Positions 1-8,451 of a stretch of DNA of 64,000 bases are shown here, in pieces. Source of the DNA: Neobacillus sp. PS3-12 (lineage in GTDB: Bacteria; Bacillota; Bacilli; Bacillales; Cytobacillaceae); contig NZ_CP133268.1 of assembly GCF_030915385.1 (NCBI RefSeq), positions 3,322,001 through 3,386,000 of the forward strand. Reading direction: 5' to 3'. The position numbers were made by a program, and so were the translations under genes. Position 1 is the first letter of the stretch; every line of letters starts with the position of its first letter. Below the pieces are notes generated by a model that was not told the DNA's origin, made no database searches, and saw nothing but the letters and a program-made list of their open reading frames with translations.

Positions 1-1
1 T

Positions 2-73
2 ACAGCTCTTATTGGTGCACCGGTATTTTCCATCATTCTTTTACAAAGAAAAAGGACGGAAAGAAGTGGGTAA
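2..73 (+). CDS. BtuC-type vitamin B12 ABC permease, C-terminal end only
   Basis: The window opens inside this gene; 23 codons and a TAA stop at 71-73 are visible. The peptide has the short hydrophobic GAPVFSIILLQ stretch followed by a basic tail (KRTERSG), which is how FecCD/BtuC-type permeases usually end (GxPxF motif near the last helix). It lies three bases upstream of the BtuD-CbiZ ATPase, the usual btuF-btuC-btuD order (yvrC-yvrB-yvrA in Bacillus subtilis). The rest of the gene and any cobalamin riboswitch lie outside the window. The assignment rests on this motif plus context. Confidence 0.75.
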   Translation, partial: TALIGAPVFSIILLQRKRTERSG

Positions 74-76
74 GAA

Positions 77-1540
77 ATGATAAAAGTTCAGCATGCTTCG
101 GGTGGATATACAAATGAATCCGTCCTTAGAAACGTTTCTTTTGAAGTCGGTACTGGGGAATTGTTTGGAGTCTTGGGACCAAATGGGAGCGGAAAGACAA
201 CCCTTTTAAAAATCCTAAGCGGGATCTTGCCAGTTCAAGAAGGTGAAGTTTTTATAAAAGGAAAAAGGCTTCAAGAGTATTCCACTAAAGAGATAGCGAG
301 AATGGTTGCTGTTTTATCCCAGCATTCCTGGCAATCTTTCTCCTATACAGTTAAAGAAACTGTTTCATTAGGACGCTACGCCCACCAACATGGTTGGTTT
401 CAATCGTGGAACAAGGAAGATGAAGAAATCATCCAAAGAGTTATGTCGCAAACAGGTGTATCGACATTACAAAATAAAAATATTCAGGAACTATCGGGCG
501 GGGAGAAGCAGCGTGTCTTTTTAGCCCAGGCACTCGCCCAGGAGCCTGAAATTCTGCTTTTAGATGAACCGACCAACCATCTGGACCTTTCCTATCAAAA
601 GGAATTATTGGATCTGCTCAAAACTTGGTCGGTGGAAAACGACTTAACGGTTCTTTCTATTTTTCATGATTTAAATCTTGCTGGACTTTATTGTGATCGA
701 ATGCTCTTGCTAGAAAATGGATCGATTAATATCGTGCATGTTCCGAATGAAGTACTTAAAGAAGAGCGAATTCAAAATGTATTTCACACTGATATTAAGA
801 AGCAGCCGCATCCAAAAGTAGCTGCCCCGCAAATGGTCCTGCTTCCAAATCATGAACGAGTTGAAAAAACTGTGAGAATTGACAAAGATCTCCTGGCTAT
901 TTCTGAAGAATACATTGCATTATCCTCGCCAATAGCATTGCGGACAATGTCTTCTGGTGTTATAGGTTCGGGTGTAGGCTGGTACCAAAAATTTGTCAAT
1001 CGCCACGTTGATAAAAACTATAACTGCAGTGATCATCGTCTGGAAATGGCTGATTTTCTAAAAGTAAATGGGTTTGAACCGGCGGAGACTGTCGGGATGA
1101 TGACAGCCGTTTTCCCTGAGGATGTAGCCTATACTTTATGCGAACTTGATAGTTTTTCCATCTTTGTTGTCGTGACCGCTGGTGTTAGCAATGCCGTTGA
1201 TGCTTCGAAAAGCGATTTGCATTCCTTTGAAAATTTGCCAGGAACCATAAACACATGGATTTTTGTAAATGGTGAACTAACCGAAGAGGCATTCATTCAA
1301 AGCATTATGACCGCAACAGAAGCAAAATGTAAGGTTATGGAGAGTCAAAAGGTCATCGACAAGGTCACAGGAACGATAGCCACTGGAACTTCAACCGATA
1401 GCATTTTAATTGCAGCCACACAGCAAGGGAATAGTATAGAATTTTCCGGTACAATAACACCCTTGGGAAAGCTTATTAGTAAAGCGGTATATGAGTGTAC
1501 AACAATAGCGATCCAAAAATCACGGAAAAGGATGAGATGA
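77..1540 (+). CDS. yvrA: Cobalamin/cobinamide ABC transporter ATPase fused to CbiZ amidohydrolase domain
   Basis: Two-domain protein of 487 residues. Residues 1-255 are an ABC ATPase: Walker A GPNGSGKTT at 34-42, Q-loop region near 80, signature LSGGEKQR near 140, Walker B ILLLDEPT near 160 and a switch His (IFHDLN) near 195. Residues about 280-487 match the CbiZ family (adenosylcobinamide amidohydrolase), with conserved stretches SSGVIGSGVGWYQ, NYNCSDH, VGMMTA, TAGVSNAVDA and GTSTDSILIA. The ATPase powers corrinoid import through the BtuC partner just upstream. CbiZ removes the aminopropanol side chain of cobinamides to give cobyrate for rebuilding, so import and salvage are coupled in one chain. 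The length agrees with YvrA-type fusions known in Bacillus. It overlaps the start of cbiB. Confidence 0.9.
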   Translation: MIKVQHASGGYTNESVLRNVSFEVGTGELFGVLGPNGSGKTTLLKILSGILPVQEGEVFIKGKRLQEYSTKEIARMVAVLSQHSWQSFSYTVKETVSLGRYAHQHGWFQSWNKEDEEIIQRVMSQTGVSTLQNKNIQELSGGEKQRVFLAQALAQEPEILLLDEPTNHLDLSYQKELLDLLKTWSVENDLTVLSIFHDLNLAGLYCDRMLLLENGSINIVHVPNEVLKEERIQNVFHTDIKKQPHPKVAAPQMVLLPNHERVEKTVRIDKDLLAISEEYIALSSPIALRTMSSGVIGSGVGWYQKFVNRHVDKNYNCSDHRLEMADFLKVNGFEPAETVGMMTAVFPEDVAYTLCELDSFSIFVVVTAGVSNAVDASKSDLHSFENLPGTINTWIFVNGELTEEAFIQSIMTATEAKCKVMESQKVIDKVTGTIATGTSTDSILIAATQQGNSIEFSGTITPLGKLISKAVYECTTIAIQKSRKRMR

Positions 1541-2523
1541 TGATGGTTTATCATTTAATCTCAATTACAATCGCCTATTTCATTGATATGGTGATCGGAG
1601 ACCCGCCTAATTGGCCGCATCCAGTCAAATGGATTGGCAGGATGATCGCTTATTTAGAAAAGCGCTGGAATAAGGGAAATAAAAAACAGCTGAAGGGTAC
1701 TTTCATGCTCCTAGTCGTTTTATTGGCTGTTTTATTGAGCGTTACTCTTATTGTTTTAATAGGTTATAAAATTCATCCACTAGTAGGAATTTTGATCGAG
1801 AGCCTCATAATATCAGCGACGATTGCTCAAAAAAACCTGAAACAAGCTTCGCTTGAGGTCTATCATCCGTTAAAAGAGAGGGACCTAAAGACTGCAAGAT
1901 TAAAATTATCCTATATTGTAGGCAGGGATACGGACATGTTGGATGAAGGGGAGATTTCCCGCGGCGCGATTGAGACAGTTGCAGAAAACACCAGCGATGG
2001 AGTAACAGCGCCTTTGTTTTGGGCATTAGTGGGGGGCGCACCGCTGGCAATGGTTTATCGGGCCACCAATACTTGTGATTCAATGGTTGGTTACATCAAT
2101 GAGAAGTACAAAGAATTCGGCTGGGCTTCAGCGAAATGGGATGATGTGCTTAATTGGATTCCAAGCCGCTTGACGGGAATCCTTATGCTGTTTGGAAACA
2201 GGCCGAAAAAGACGAGTTTTCAGGAGGCGTGGACCATTTTGTTCCGCGATGCCAAAAAGCATCCAAGCCCAAACAGCGGCTGGGGTGAAGCGGCGGTTGC
2301 TTCTATTTTGGGAATCCAGCTCGGGGGGATTAATTACTACAATGGGATGATTTCAAATCGAGCAAAAATGGGAGACCCGATTCAGCGGATACGGTTTGAA
2401 CATATCCGTGAAGCTAATGCCATTTTAAGAAAGACTGTTTTTTTATTTTTACTTTTACTATGGGCAGGAGGGATGACCCTTGAAATGGCCATCACATGGA
2501 TCCAATCCTCAATATCTCTATGA
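1540..2523 (+). CDS. cbiB: Adenosylcobinamide-phosphate synthase CbiB
   Basis: Integral membrane enzyme of about 327 residues that joins aminopropanol (phosphate) to adenosylcobyric acid. The CbiB/CobD family signatures are visible: IGDPPNWPHPVKWIG near the N-terminus, SRGAIETVAENTSDG and APLFWALVGGAPLA in the middle, DSMVGY and HPSPNSGWGEAA later. Several hydrophobic helices are present. The open frame begins further upstream at 1495, but the ATGATG cluster at 1537-1545 sits after an AAAAGG site and overlaps the TGA stop of the preceding gene, so translation most likely starts at 1540 (1537 and 1543 are also possible). Its 3' end overlaps cobD by 44 bases. Function here is established family knowledge. 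Confidence 0.92.
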   Translation: MMVYHLISITIAYFIDMVIGDPPNWPHPVKWIGRMIAYLEKRWNKGNKKQLKGTFMLLVVLLAVLLSVTLIVLIGYKIHPLVGILIESLIISATIAQKNLKQASLEVYHPLKERDLKTARLKLSYIVGRDTDMLDEGEISRGAIETVAENTSDGVTAPLFWALVGGAPLAMVYRATNTCDSMVGYINEKYKEFGWASAKWDDVLNWIPSRLTGILMLFGNRPKKTSFQEAWTILFRDAKKHPSPNSGWGEAAVASILGIQLGGINYYNGMISNRAKMGDPIQRIRFEHIREANAILRKTVFLFLLLLWAGGMTLEMAITWIQSSISL

Positions 2524-3559
2524 AGCAATGGGCATGATGCTTCCAGAAAATTACCTTGATTTTAGTGCGAACATTAATCCGCTCGGTCCGCCTGAAGCAT
2601 TGAAAAAGAGCTGGAATGAAATCTATAAAAAGGTCACGGTATATCCTGACCCATATGCCTTAGCTTTGAAGGGAAAACTATCGAAAAAGGAACAGATTCC
2701 AATTGATTCTCTGCTGGTTGGAAACGGTGGAGCGGAGCTAATTACACTACTTGCGAGAATGCTGGAGGGTAAAAAGGTTTTGTTGATTCAGCCCACATTT
2801 TCGGAGTATGAGCAAGCATGCAGGGTCAATCGCTGTGAGATCATGACCTACCAATTAGAAGCGCCGGATTTTGAACTTTCTCTTGAACGAATACGTCCGA
2901 AATTGAGAGACGCAGATGCGATGTTTTTCTGTAATCCAAATAATCCAACAGGAATACGTTACTTGAAATCTGACATCCTTATGCTGCTGGAAGAATGTGA
3001 AAAAAACGATTGTTTATTTATACTGGATGAAGCCTTTTATGATTTTCTGCTAGACTATCAATCTTATATTCCATACATAAAGAGATTCTCCAATCTAATC
3101 ATTATTCGTTCAATGACGAAAATGTTTGCCATCCCTGGGATTCGGCTTGGTTATTTAGTTGGACATCCCGAAATGATTGCAAACCTCCAATCGATACAGT
3201 CCCATTGGAGTATCAATGCAATTGCTTTAGCAGCGGGTGAATTATGTATGGATGAGAAAGCATTTATTAAACAGACTCAAAATCTTATCGCCAACGAACG
3301 GAATAAACTTTTCACCTATTACCGACAACAGGAATTTACCATTTCAGCCTCTGAGGTGAATTTTTACTTATTAAAGGATCCCTATCTAAAGGATCAATTT
3401 TCGTTATTTGAATTCCTACTGAAAAAAGGAGTCATTCCGCGCCATACTTTTAATTTTCCTGGTTTGGAGGGGAAATGGCTGCGCTTTGCTATCAGAAGCA
3501 GTCAAGAAAATCAGCAGCTCATGGAGGTTCTGAAAGAATGGCGAAAGCTCCATCGTTAA
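2480..3559 (+). CDS. cobD: L-threonine-O-3-phosphate decarboxylase CobD
   Basis: PLP-dependent class I/II aminotransferase-fold enzyme of 359 residues that makes (R)-1-aminopropan-2-ol phosphate, the linker used by CbiB. The N-terminal MKWPSHGSNP and FSANINPLGPP motifs are typical of CobD, and the PLP lysine lies in RSMTKMFAIPGIRLGY near residue 214. CNPNNPTG and DEAFYDF complete the cofactor site. The start is a TTG at 2480, eight bases after a GGAGGG site at 2467-2473, within the end of cbiB, indicating translational coupling. HisC is a relative, but the N-terminal signature and operon place favour CobD. Confidence 0.92.
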   Translation: MKWPSHGSNPQYLYEAMGMMLPENYLDFSANINPLGPPEALKKSWNEIYKKVTVYPDPYALALKGKLSKKEQIPIDSLLVGNGGAELITLLARMLEGKKVLLIQPTFSEYEQACRVNRCEIMTYQLEAPDFELSLERIRPKLRDADAMFFCNPNNPTGIRYLKSDILMLLEECEKNDCLFILDEAFYDFLLDYQSYIPYIKRFSNLIIIRSMTKMFAIPGIRLGYLVGHPEMIANLQSIQSHWSINAIALAAGELCMDEKAFIKQTQNLIANERNKLFTYYRQQEFTISASEVNFYLLKDPYLKDQFSLFEFLLKKGVIPRHTFNFPGLEGKWLRFAIRSSQENQQLMEVLKEWRKLHR

Positions 3560-4113
3560 TTTTTATATCTGGCGGTGTCAGAAGCGGCAAGAGCAGTTTT
3601 GCAGAAAGAACCGCTGTGGAAATAGCCGCACGTTCAGGAGGAAATCTGCATTATATCGCAACGGGTGTTCCATTTGATTCCGAAATGAATGAAAGAATTA
3701 AAAGGCATCAGCAGGACCGTGAGAATACGAAGCATCACTGGAATACAGTGGAGCAGTCTGTAAATATTGGTGAACTTGCTCCCAATATTAAAGATCGGGA
3801 TATTCTTTTGCTTGATTGTGTGACTACCCTATTAAACAATGAACTCTATTCAGCGGTAAATAAGTGGGACCAGCTTTTCCTGGATTCAGTGTATGAAAAG
3901 ATCATAACTGGAATTTTGGAACTAAAAGGGAAGGCGGAAACCTTGATCGTTGTAAGTAATGAAGTATTGAACGAACCAATATCTCCAAACATCCTTGTTT
4001 TTACCTATAAAAAATTGCTTGGGCATATTCATCAAAGAATAGTCAGAGAATCTGACCTCGCCTTTTATGTGGAAGCGGGAATTCCAATTGAATGGAAGAA
4101 GGTGTTGGAATGA
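3538..4113 (+). CDS. cobU: Adenosylcobinamide kinase / adenosylcobinamide-phosphate guanylyltransferase CobU
   Basis: Bifunctional nucleotide-loop enzyme of 191 residues: it phosphorylates adenosylcobinamide and then transfers GMP to give AdoCbi-GDP. The P-loop FISGGVRSGKSSF is at residues 9-21. YIATGVPFDSEMNERIKRHQQDR follows the family pattern, with the guanylylated histidine expected in the RIKRHQ segment. LLLDCVTTLL and VVSNEV are also conserved. The start at 3538 has a GGAGG site at 3523-3527; an upstream in-frame extension to 3475 overlaps cobD and has no ribosome site. The C-terminal third is less typical of CobU than the N-terminal part. It overlaps cobQ by four bases (ATGA). Confidence 0.88.
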   Translation: MAKAPSLIFISGGVRSGKSSFAERTAVEIAARSGGNLHYIATGVPFDSEMNERIKRHQQDRENTKHHWNTVEQSVNIGELAPNIKDRDILLLDCVTTLLNNELYSAVNKWDQLFLDSVYEKIITGILELKGKAETLIVVSNEVLNEPISPNILVFTYKKLLGHIHQRIVRESDLAFYVEAGIPIEWKKVLE

Positions 4114-5618
4114 AAGGCGTAATGATTCAGGGAACTGCTTCCGATGTGGGCAAAAGTTTAATCGTGACGGCTCTTTGCAGAATGTTTGCTAATGAAGGTA
4201 TTAAGGTTGCACCGTTTAAATCACAAAACATGTCCAATAATTCTTACGTCACGGTTGATGGTAAGGAGATTGGCAGAGCACAGGGAATACAGGCAGAAGC
4301 AGCCAAGGTGGAAGCGAGTGTCTGGATGAATCCGATATTATTAAAACCAAGATCTCATTTGCATTCGGAAGTAGTTTTCCTGGGGAAGGCTATAGAATCC
4401 TTATCAGGACGTGAGTATCGGGAAAGTTTTTATGAAAAAGGGCTTGAGGTGATCAAAGAATCACTTGCCCATTTGGAAAAAGAATATGATCTTTTAGTTG
4501 TCGAAGGGGCGGGCAGTCCTGTAGAAATCAATTTAAAAGATAGAGAGATTGTGAATATGAAAGTGGCAGAAATGGCCGATGTTCCTGTTATCCTTGTTTC
4601 CGATATTGATCGCGGGGGCGTTTTTGCCAGTATTGTTGGCACGCTTGAACTTATGGAACCTGAGGAAAGAAAAAGAGTTGCCGGCTTAATTATCAATAAA
4701 TTCCGCGGCGATCTTTCATTATTTTCGGATGGTGTTCACTGGCTAGAAGAGAAAACAGGGATTCCGGTTTTAGGTGTTTTACCCTATGTGGAAAATCATA
4801 TGATTGATGGGGAAGACTCTTTGTCAATTAGTCAGCAATTTAGGGGTAGGAAAAAAGCTGACCTTGATATTGCTGTGATTCAGCTGCCATTTATTTCGAA
4901 CTACAGCGATTTGGAGCCGTTTTTATACGAAAAAGATGTTTCATTACGCTGGGTGAAAGATTCTTCGGAAATGGGACGGCCCGATGCAGTAATCATTCCC
5001 GGAACCAAGAGCACAATGAATGATTTAAATTTTATAAGAGTAAAACATCTGGATGATTCCATTCAAAAACATATGGAAGAGGGCGGATTTTTAGTCGGAA
5101 TCTGCGGAGGCTATCAAATGCTTGGTGATGAGATGATCGATGAAGCCGGTACGGACACAGGAATCGCTAATATTAGAGTGCAGGGGTTAGAGATTATTCC
5201 TGCAAGAACATTTTTTCAGCAGGAAAAAGAAACGGTCAGAACAGCCGCCCATTTTCATGAAGATACTGGTCTTTCATGTCTTGATAGGATAGAAGGATAT
5301 GAGATTCACTTAGGAAGGACGATTCTGGCAAGGGAAGGAAGTTCCTTTCTCCAAACAGTGGATGGGAAATCAGATGGTTACTATGGTAAAAATGGGAAAG
5401 TAATTGGAACCTATCTCCATCATCTTTTTCAAAATGACGTGTGGAGAAATCAATGGCTGAACGAGATTCGAAAGTCCAAAGGACTTCCCGAAAAAGATAT
5501 GGTCCATATTAAAGCCTTCAAAGATCAACGGTTTGATGACCTTGCCCGACAAATGAAAGAACATATAAATTGGGAGCTCCTGACAAATATCATCAACCGA
5601 TGGAGTTCAAGAGTATGA
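4110..5618 (+). CDS. cobQ: Cobyric acid synthase CobQ/CbiP
   Basis: ATP- and glutamine-dependent amidase of 502 residues that amidates carboxylates b, d, e and g of adenosylcobyrinate a,c-diamide. The N-terminal dethiobiotin-synthetase-like ATPase has QGTASDVGKS at residues 5-14 and KSQNMSNNSYVT. The C-terminal type 1 glutamine amidotransferase domain has the nucleophile in VGICGGYQMLG near residue 333 and the partner histidine in GTYLHHLFQND near 430. PGTKSTMNDL joins the two. The start at 4110 follows an AGAAGG site and overlaps the cobU stop; the frame opens slightly earlier at 4092. Length matches the family. Confidence 0.94.
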   Translation: MKGVMIQGTASDVGKSLIVTALCRMFANEGIKVAPFKSQNMSNNSYVTVDGKEIGRAQGIQAEAAKVEASVWMNPILLKPRSHLHSEVVFLGKAIESLSGREYRESFYEKGLEVIKESLAHLEKEYDLLVVEGAGSPVEINLKDREIVNMKVAEMADVPVILVSDIDRGGVFASIVGTLELMEPEERKRVAGLIINKFRGDLSLFSDGVHWLEEKTGIPVLGVLPYVENHMIDGEDSLSISQQFRGRKKADLDIAVIQLPFISNYSDLEPFLYEKDVSLRWVKDSSEMGRPDAVIIPGTKSTMNDLNFIRVKHLDDSIQKHMEEGGFLVGICGGYQMLGDEMIDEAGTDTGIANIRVQGLEIIPARTFFQQEKETVRTAAHFHEDTGLSCLDRIEGYEIHLGRTILAREGSSFLQTVDGKSDGYYGKNGKVIGTYLHHLFQNDVWRNQWLNEIRKSKGLPEKDMVHIKAFKDQRFDDLARQMKEHINWELLTNIINRWSSRV

Positions 5619-6403
5619 AGTTATTAAAAGGGTTGTTGATAAACCTGCAATTTTTCACAGCAATCCCAATTAAGCTAGAATTGCCGATGGATCGAGAACA
5701 TCTAAGAGGAGCAGTTCAAGCTTTTCCATTATTGGGAGTATTCCAGGGATTCTTGTATTCATACCTTTTGTATGCATTGATAAACTGGACACCATTTTCT
5801 CATTTAGCTGCTGCTTTTCTTTTGTGGCTGGTAACGATTTTGCTTACGGGTGGTATTCATTTAGATGGTTGGATGGATGTAAGCGATGCTTATTTTTCCT
5901 ATCAGGATCAGGTAAAAAGGCTTGAGATTATGAAGGATCCGCGAACAGGAGCATTTGGTGTTATCTCGGTCCTTGTCTTGCTAAGCTGCCGCTTTTTCTT
6001 TATCTATGAGTTAACTATGAACATTCATTTTGTTACATATTTTTTGATCGCAGCTATCCCGTTTTTAGGTAAAAATGTGATGGGTGCTATCCTGTTAACG
6101 GTCCAGGCGGCTAAAGATGATGGTCTTGGCCGTCTATTTCAACAAGCAGCAACAGTAAAAGTACTATGGATTTATCCTTTTTATATCTTTATTTTTCTTT
6201 TAATCTTATTTTTTTTAAGGATATTATTTATTCCAATTTGGATTTTGCTTATTGCAGCAATGATTTGTTACCTCATTTCCCGTAGAAATGCTCTCATGTG
6301 GTTTGGAGGAATTACGGGTGACGTATTAGGAGCTACAGTAGAAGGGACTGAATGTATTTTATGGCTGACCGTGTGGTTATTGCATTATTTCGTCATGGGT
6401 TAA
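5615..6403 (+). CDS. cobS: Adenosylcobinamide-GDP ribazoletransferase (cobalamin synthase) CobS
   Basis: Membrane enzyme of 262 residues that condenses AdoCbi-GDP with alpha-ribazole or its phosphate to finish the nucleotide loop. The N-terminal LINLQFFTAIPI, the metal-binding acidic segment GGIHLDGWMDVSDA, DPRTGAFGVI and the late GGITGDVLGATVEGTE are family signatures. Six or more hydrophobic helices are predicted by eye. The start at 5615 overlaps the cobQ stop in ATGA and has a GGAG site at 5602; an in-frame extension to 5570 lies inside cobQ. Its substrate side depends on alpha-ribazole supply from cblT/cblS downstream. Confidence 0.93.
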   Translation: MKLLKGLLINLQFFTAIPIKLELPMDREHLRGAVQAFPLLGVFQGFLYSYLLYALINWTPFSHLAAAFLLWLVTILLTGGIHLDGWMDVSDAYFSYQDQVKRLEIMKDPRTGAFGVISVLVLLSCRFFFIYELTMNIHFVTYFLIAAIPFLGKNVMGAILLTVQAAKDDGLGRLFQQAATVKVLWIYPFYIFIFLLILFFLRILFIPIWILLIAAMICYLISRRNALMWFGGITGDVLGATVEGTECILWLTVWLLHYFVMG

Positions 6404-6972
6404 CCGAAGAAAATAAACGAAAAGCCTATTTGGGTTGGAATGATTCTCCCTTATGTCTAGAATCGAAAAATCTAGCAACCAAAAGCACTTACGAATGCTA
6501 TTTTTCAAGTGACCTTGGGCGTTGTATCCAAACAGCCAATCTTTTATTTCCAAACGAAGAATATCTTCTATTAAAAGAACTAAGAGAAATGGATTTTGGC
6601 AAATGGCAAGGAAAGACATATGAAGAGCTGAAAGAAGATATATGTTATCGGCAGTGGATCGATGACCCTGTCCATCATTGTCCTCCGAATGGAGAAACTT
6701 TTCCTCAATTCAGTGAAAGAGTTCTAAGCGGTTGGAGCCGTGTTACCCAAGAGATTTTTAGTATGGGCATTCAGCGCTGTGCTGTGGTCACCCATGGGGG
6801 AGTGGTAAAGTATCTTTTAGCGAAGTTTGCTCCAGAGGAAAAGGAATTTTGGAGCTGGAAGGTACTGCATGGAACTGGAATTGAACTTATTTTTGAGCGT
6901 GATGCACTAAGGAGGGGTGAGCGATGCATTTTATTACGGGAGGTACCTTTAACGGAAAAAGAGCATGGGTGA
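6352..6972 (+). CDS. cobC: Alpha-ribazole phosphatase CobC (histidine phosphatase family)
   Basis: About 206 residues with the phosphoglycerate-mutase-like fold: catalytic RHG in LFRHGLTEENK near residue 14, SSDLGRCIQTA, LREMDFGKWQGKTYEEL and the second histidine in VVTHGGVVKYL. In cobalamin synthesis CobC removes the phosphate from adenosylcobalamin 5'-phosphate or alpha-ribazole phosphate. The start at 6352 is four bases after GAAGGGA; a second ATG at 6361 is equally possible for the protein. It overlaps cobS by 52 bases and the next gene by 49 bases, so it is part of the coupled operon. Confidence 0.88.
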   Translation: MYFMADRVVIALFRHGLTEENKRKAYLGWNDSPLCLESKNLATKSTYECYFSSDLGRCIQTANLLFPNEEYLLLKELREMDFGKWQGKTYEELKEDICYRQWIDDPVHHCPPNGETFPQFSERVLSGWSRVTQEIFSMGIQRCAVVTHGGVVKYLLAKFAPEEKEFWSWKVLHGTGIELIFERDALRRGERCILLREVPLTEKEHG

Positions 6973-7358
6973 AGAAGACGTACCAGGTTGATCATCATGA
7001 TGGCTGGGTATCAGCCTATGAAAGCCAGAAACTTCCTCATAATCTCGCGGATTTCAATCAAAATTTAGTTATTTTAGAAGGAATTGAAACCTGGTTGAGG
7101 GTTTTAACAGAGGATTACGACATCGAGCATTCCCGAATTATATGGAATTCTTGTTTAAATGATTGGCTGTGCTGGGAGAAAAACGCCAATGACAGAAATT
7201 TAATCTTGATCGGAACAGATATATCAAAGGGGATTGTCCCGCTTGAAAAAGAAAATCGTATTTGGCGTGATTTAACCGGCTGGGTGTATCAGGATACAGC
7301 TGAAAAGGCTGAAAAAGTGGATGTTATTTGGTATGGGATTAATCAAACCATAAAATAA
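6924..7358 (+). CDS. Short CobU-like paralogue with degenerate P-loop
   Basis: 144 residues, preceded by a strong AGGAGGGG site. The ends resemble CobU: N-terminal MHFITGGTFNGKRAWV parallels the CobU P-loop segment, and the C-terminal GIVPLEKENRIWRDLTGWV, followed by a QDTAEKAEKVDVIWYG segment, parallels the CobU C-terminus. The residue after the P-loop lysine is Arg rather than Ser/Thr, the RIKRHQ histidine segment is absent, and about 45 residues are missing compared with CobU. The true CobU at 3538 has a good N-terminus, so the two may share or divide work, or this may be a regulatory or binding relic. The catalytic role is uncertain; the homology is inferred from motif order only. Confidence 0.6.
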   Translation: MHFITGGTFNGKRAWVKKTYQVDHHDGWVSAYESQKLPHNLADFNQNLVILEGIETWLRVLTEDYDIEHSRIIWNSCLNDWLCWEKNANDRNLILIGTDISKGIVPLEKENRIWRDLTGWVYQDTAEKAEKVDVIWYGINQTIK

Positions 7359-7371
7359 GGGGGAATTAAAT

Positions 7372-7956
7372 ATGAGAATTTACACACGAACTGGAGACGA
7401 GGGAAAAACAAGCATCATCGGTGGTCGGGTAGATAAGGATGATACCCGTGTTGAGGCTTACGGAACAGTAGATGAAGTGAATTGTTTTGTCGGACAGGCA
7501 ATCGTCGAACTCGACCCGCAAATATTTGAAGACGTGCTTGCCGATCTTGAAAAAATACAGCATGAACTATTTGATTGCGGGGGAGACCTTGCAAATGTAA
7601 CTAAAAAATGGGAAAACAAACTTCAAGAAGAGTCGATTGCCTATTTGGAAGCAAGGATCGATGAATTTACGGACGAGTCACCTGAACTTGAACGCTTTAT
7701 TTTACCTGGAGGAACAAAGCCTGCTGCTTCCATTCATATTGCCCGAACAATTACAAGAAGGGCAGAAAGATTAGTAGTAAAATTGGCAAAGACTGATTTA
7801 AAGACACCGCCAATCGCACAAAAATATTTAAATCGTCTATCAGACTACTTTTTTGCATTGGCAAGGGTGATTAACTATCGGCTGCACGTTAAAGACGTTG
7901 AATATGTGCGCAGTGCAAAGGTGTTCCGGGATGGAAAACGAAAGGAAGAAAAGTAG
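7372..7956 (+). CDS. pduO: ATP:cob(I)alamin adenosyltransferase, PduO type
   Basis: 194 residues of the PduO/MMAB family (YvqK in B. subtilis). The ATP-binding N-terminus is visible as YTRTGDEGKTSIIGG at residues 3-17, then VEAYGTVDEVN. The C-terminal segment FILPGGTKPAASIHIARTI and RRAERL contains the arginines that hold ATP and the corrin-ring side. The enzyme transfers the 5'-deoxyadenosyl group to cob(I)alamin or cobinamide, the form needed by CobQ, CbiB and CobU. It starts after AAGGGGG and its stop is directly followed by the cblT start. Length and motifs are normal. Confidence 0.93.
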   Translation: MRIYTRTGDEGKTSIIGGRVDKDDTRVEAYGTVDEVNCFVGQAIVELDPQIFEDVLADLEKIQHELFDCGGDLANVTKKWENKLQEESIAYLEARIDEFTDESPELERFILPGGTKPAASIHIARTITRRAERLVVKLAKTDLKTPPIAQKYLNRLSDYFFALARVINYRLHVKDVEYVRSAKVFRDGKRKEEK

Positions 7957-8451
7957 ATGAACATTAAAAAATTATGCTTGATCGCATTAATGATTGCCCT
8001 GTCAGCAGTCGGAGCAAGCATTAAAATTCCCGCCGTAGTAGATAGTGTAGCATTGGATGCATTACCAGCATTGCTTGCTGCTGCACTATTTGGTGTGAGA
8101 GCCGGGGCAATTACGGGAGCGTTAGGACATTTACTTTCAGCGTTAATCGGTGGTTTTCCATTAGGCCCGATGCATATCCTCATTGCACTTGAAATGGCTG
8201 TGCTTGTATGGATATTTGGGATTTTATATAAAAAAGGCAAAAAGATCCTGTCGGGTATCGTTTTTATCACGGGGAATGCGTTTGTGGCTCCAATACCGTT
8301 TATTTTTCTAATGAATAAAGGCTTTTATGCCGCCATTGTTCCATCATTGTTAATCGGTTCGGTCATTAATACTGTGCTCGCATTAATTATAATTCCGAGA
8401 CTTTCATCATTAACACAGCATAGGCCGAAAAAGAGAGATGTCCATCTATGA
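7957..8451 (+). CDS. cblT: ECF transporter S component, probable alpha-ribazole transporter CblT
   Basis: Hydrophobic protein of 164 residues with about five to six helices and the S-component look (N-terminal MNIKKLCLIALMIALSAVG, then an AALFGVRAGAITGALGHLL segment). It would associate with a general ECF energizing module encoded elsewhere. The neighbour downstream is a PurM/AIR-synthase-like kinase, the exact pair known in Listeria and Geobacillus as CblT (alpha-ribazole importer) and CblS (alpha-ribazole kinase). The substrate is assigned from that context, since S components are too diverse to call by sequence alone. CbrT-type cobalamin uptake is the alternative. The start follows GAAAGGAAG directly at the pduO stop. 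Confidence 0.75.
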   Translation: MNIKKLCLIALMIALSAVGASIKIPAVVDSVALDALPALLAAALFGVRAGAITGALGHLLSALIGGFPLGPMHILIALEMAVLVWIFGILYKKGKKILSGIVFITGNAFVAPIPFIFLMNKGFYAAIVPSLLIGSVINTVLALIIIPRLSSLTQHRPKKRDVHL

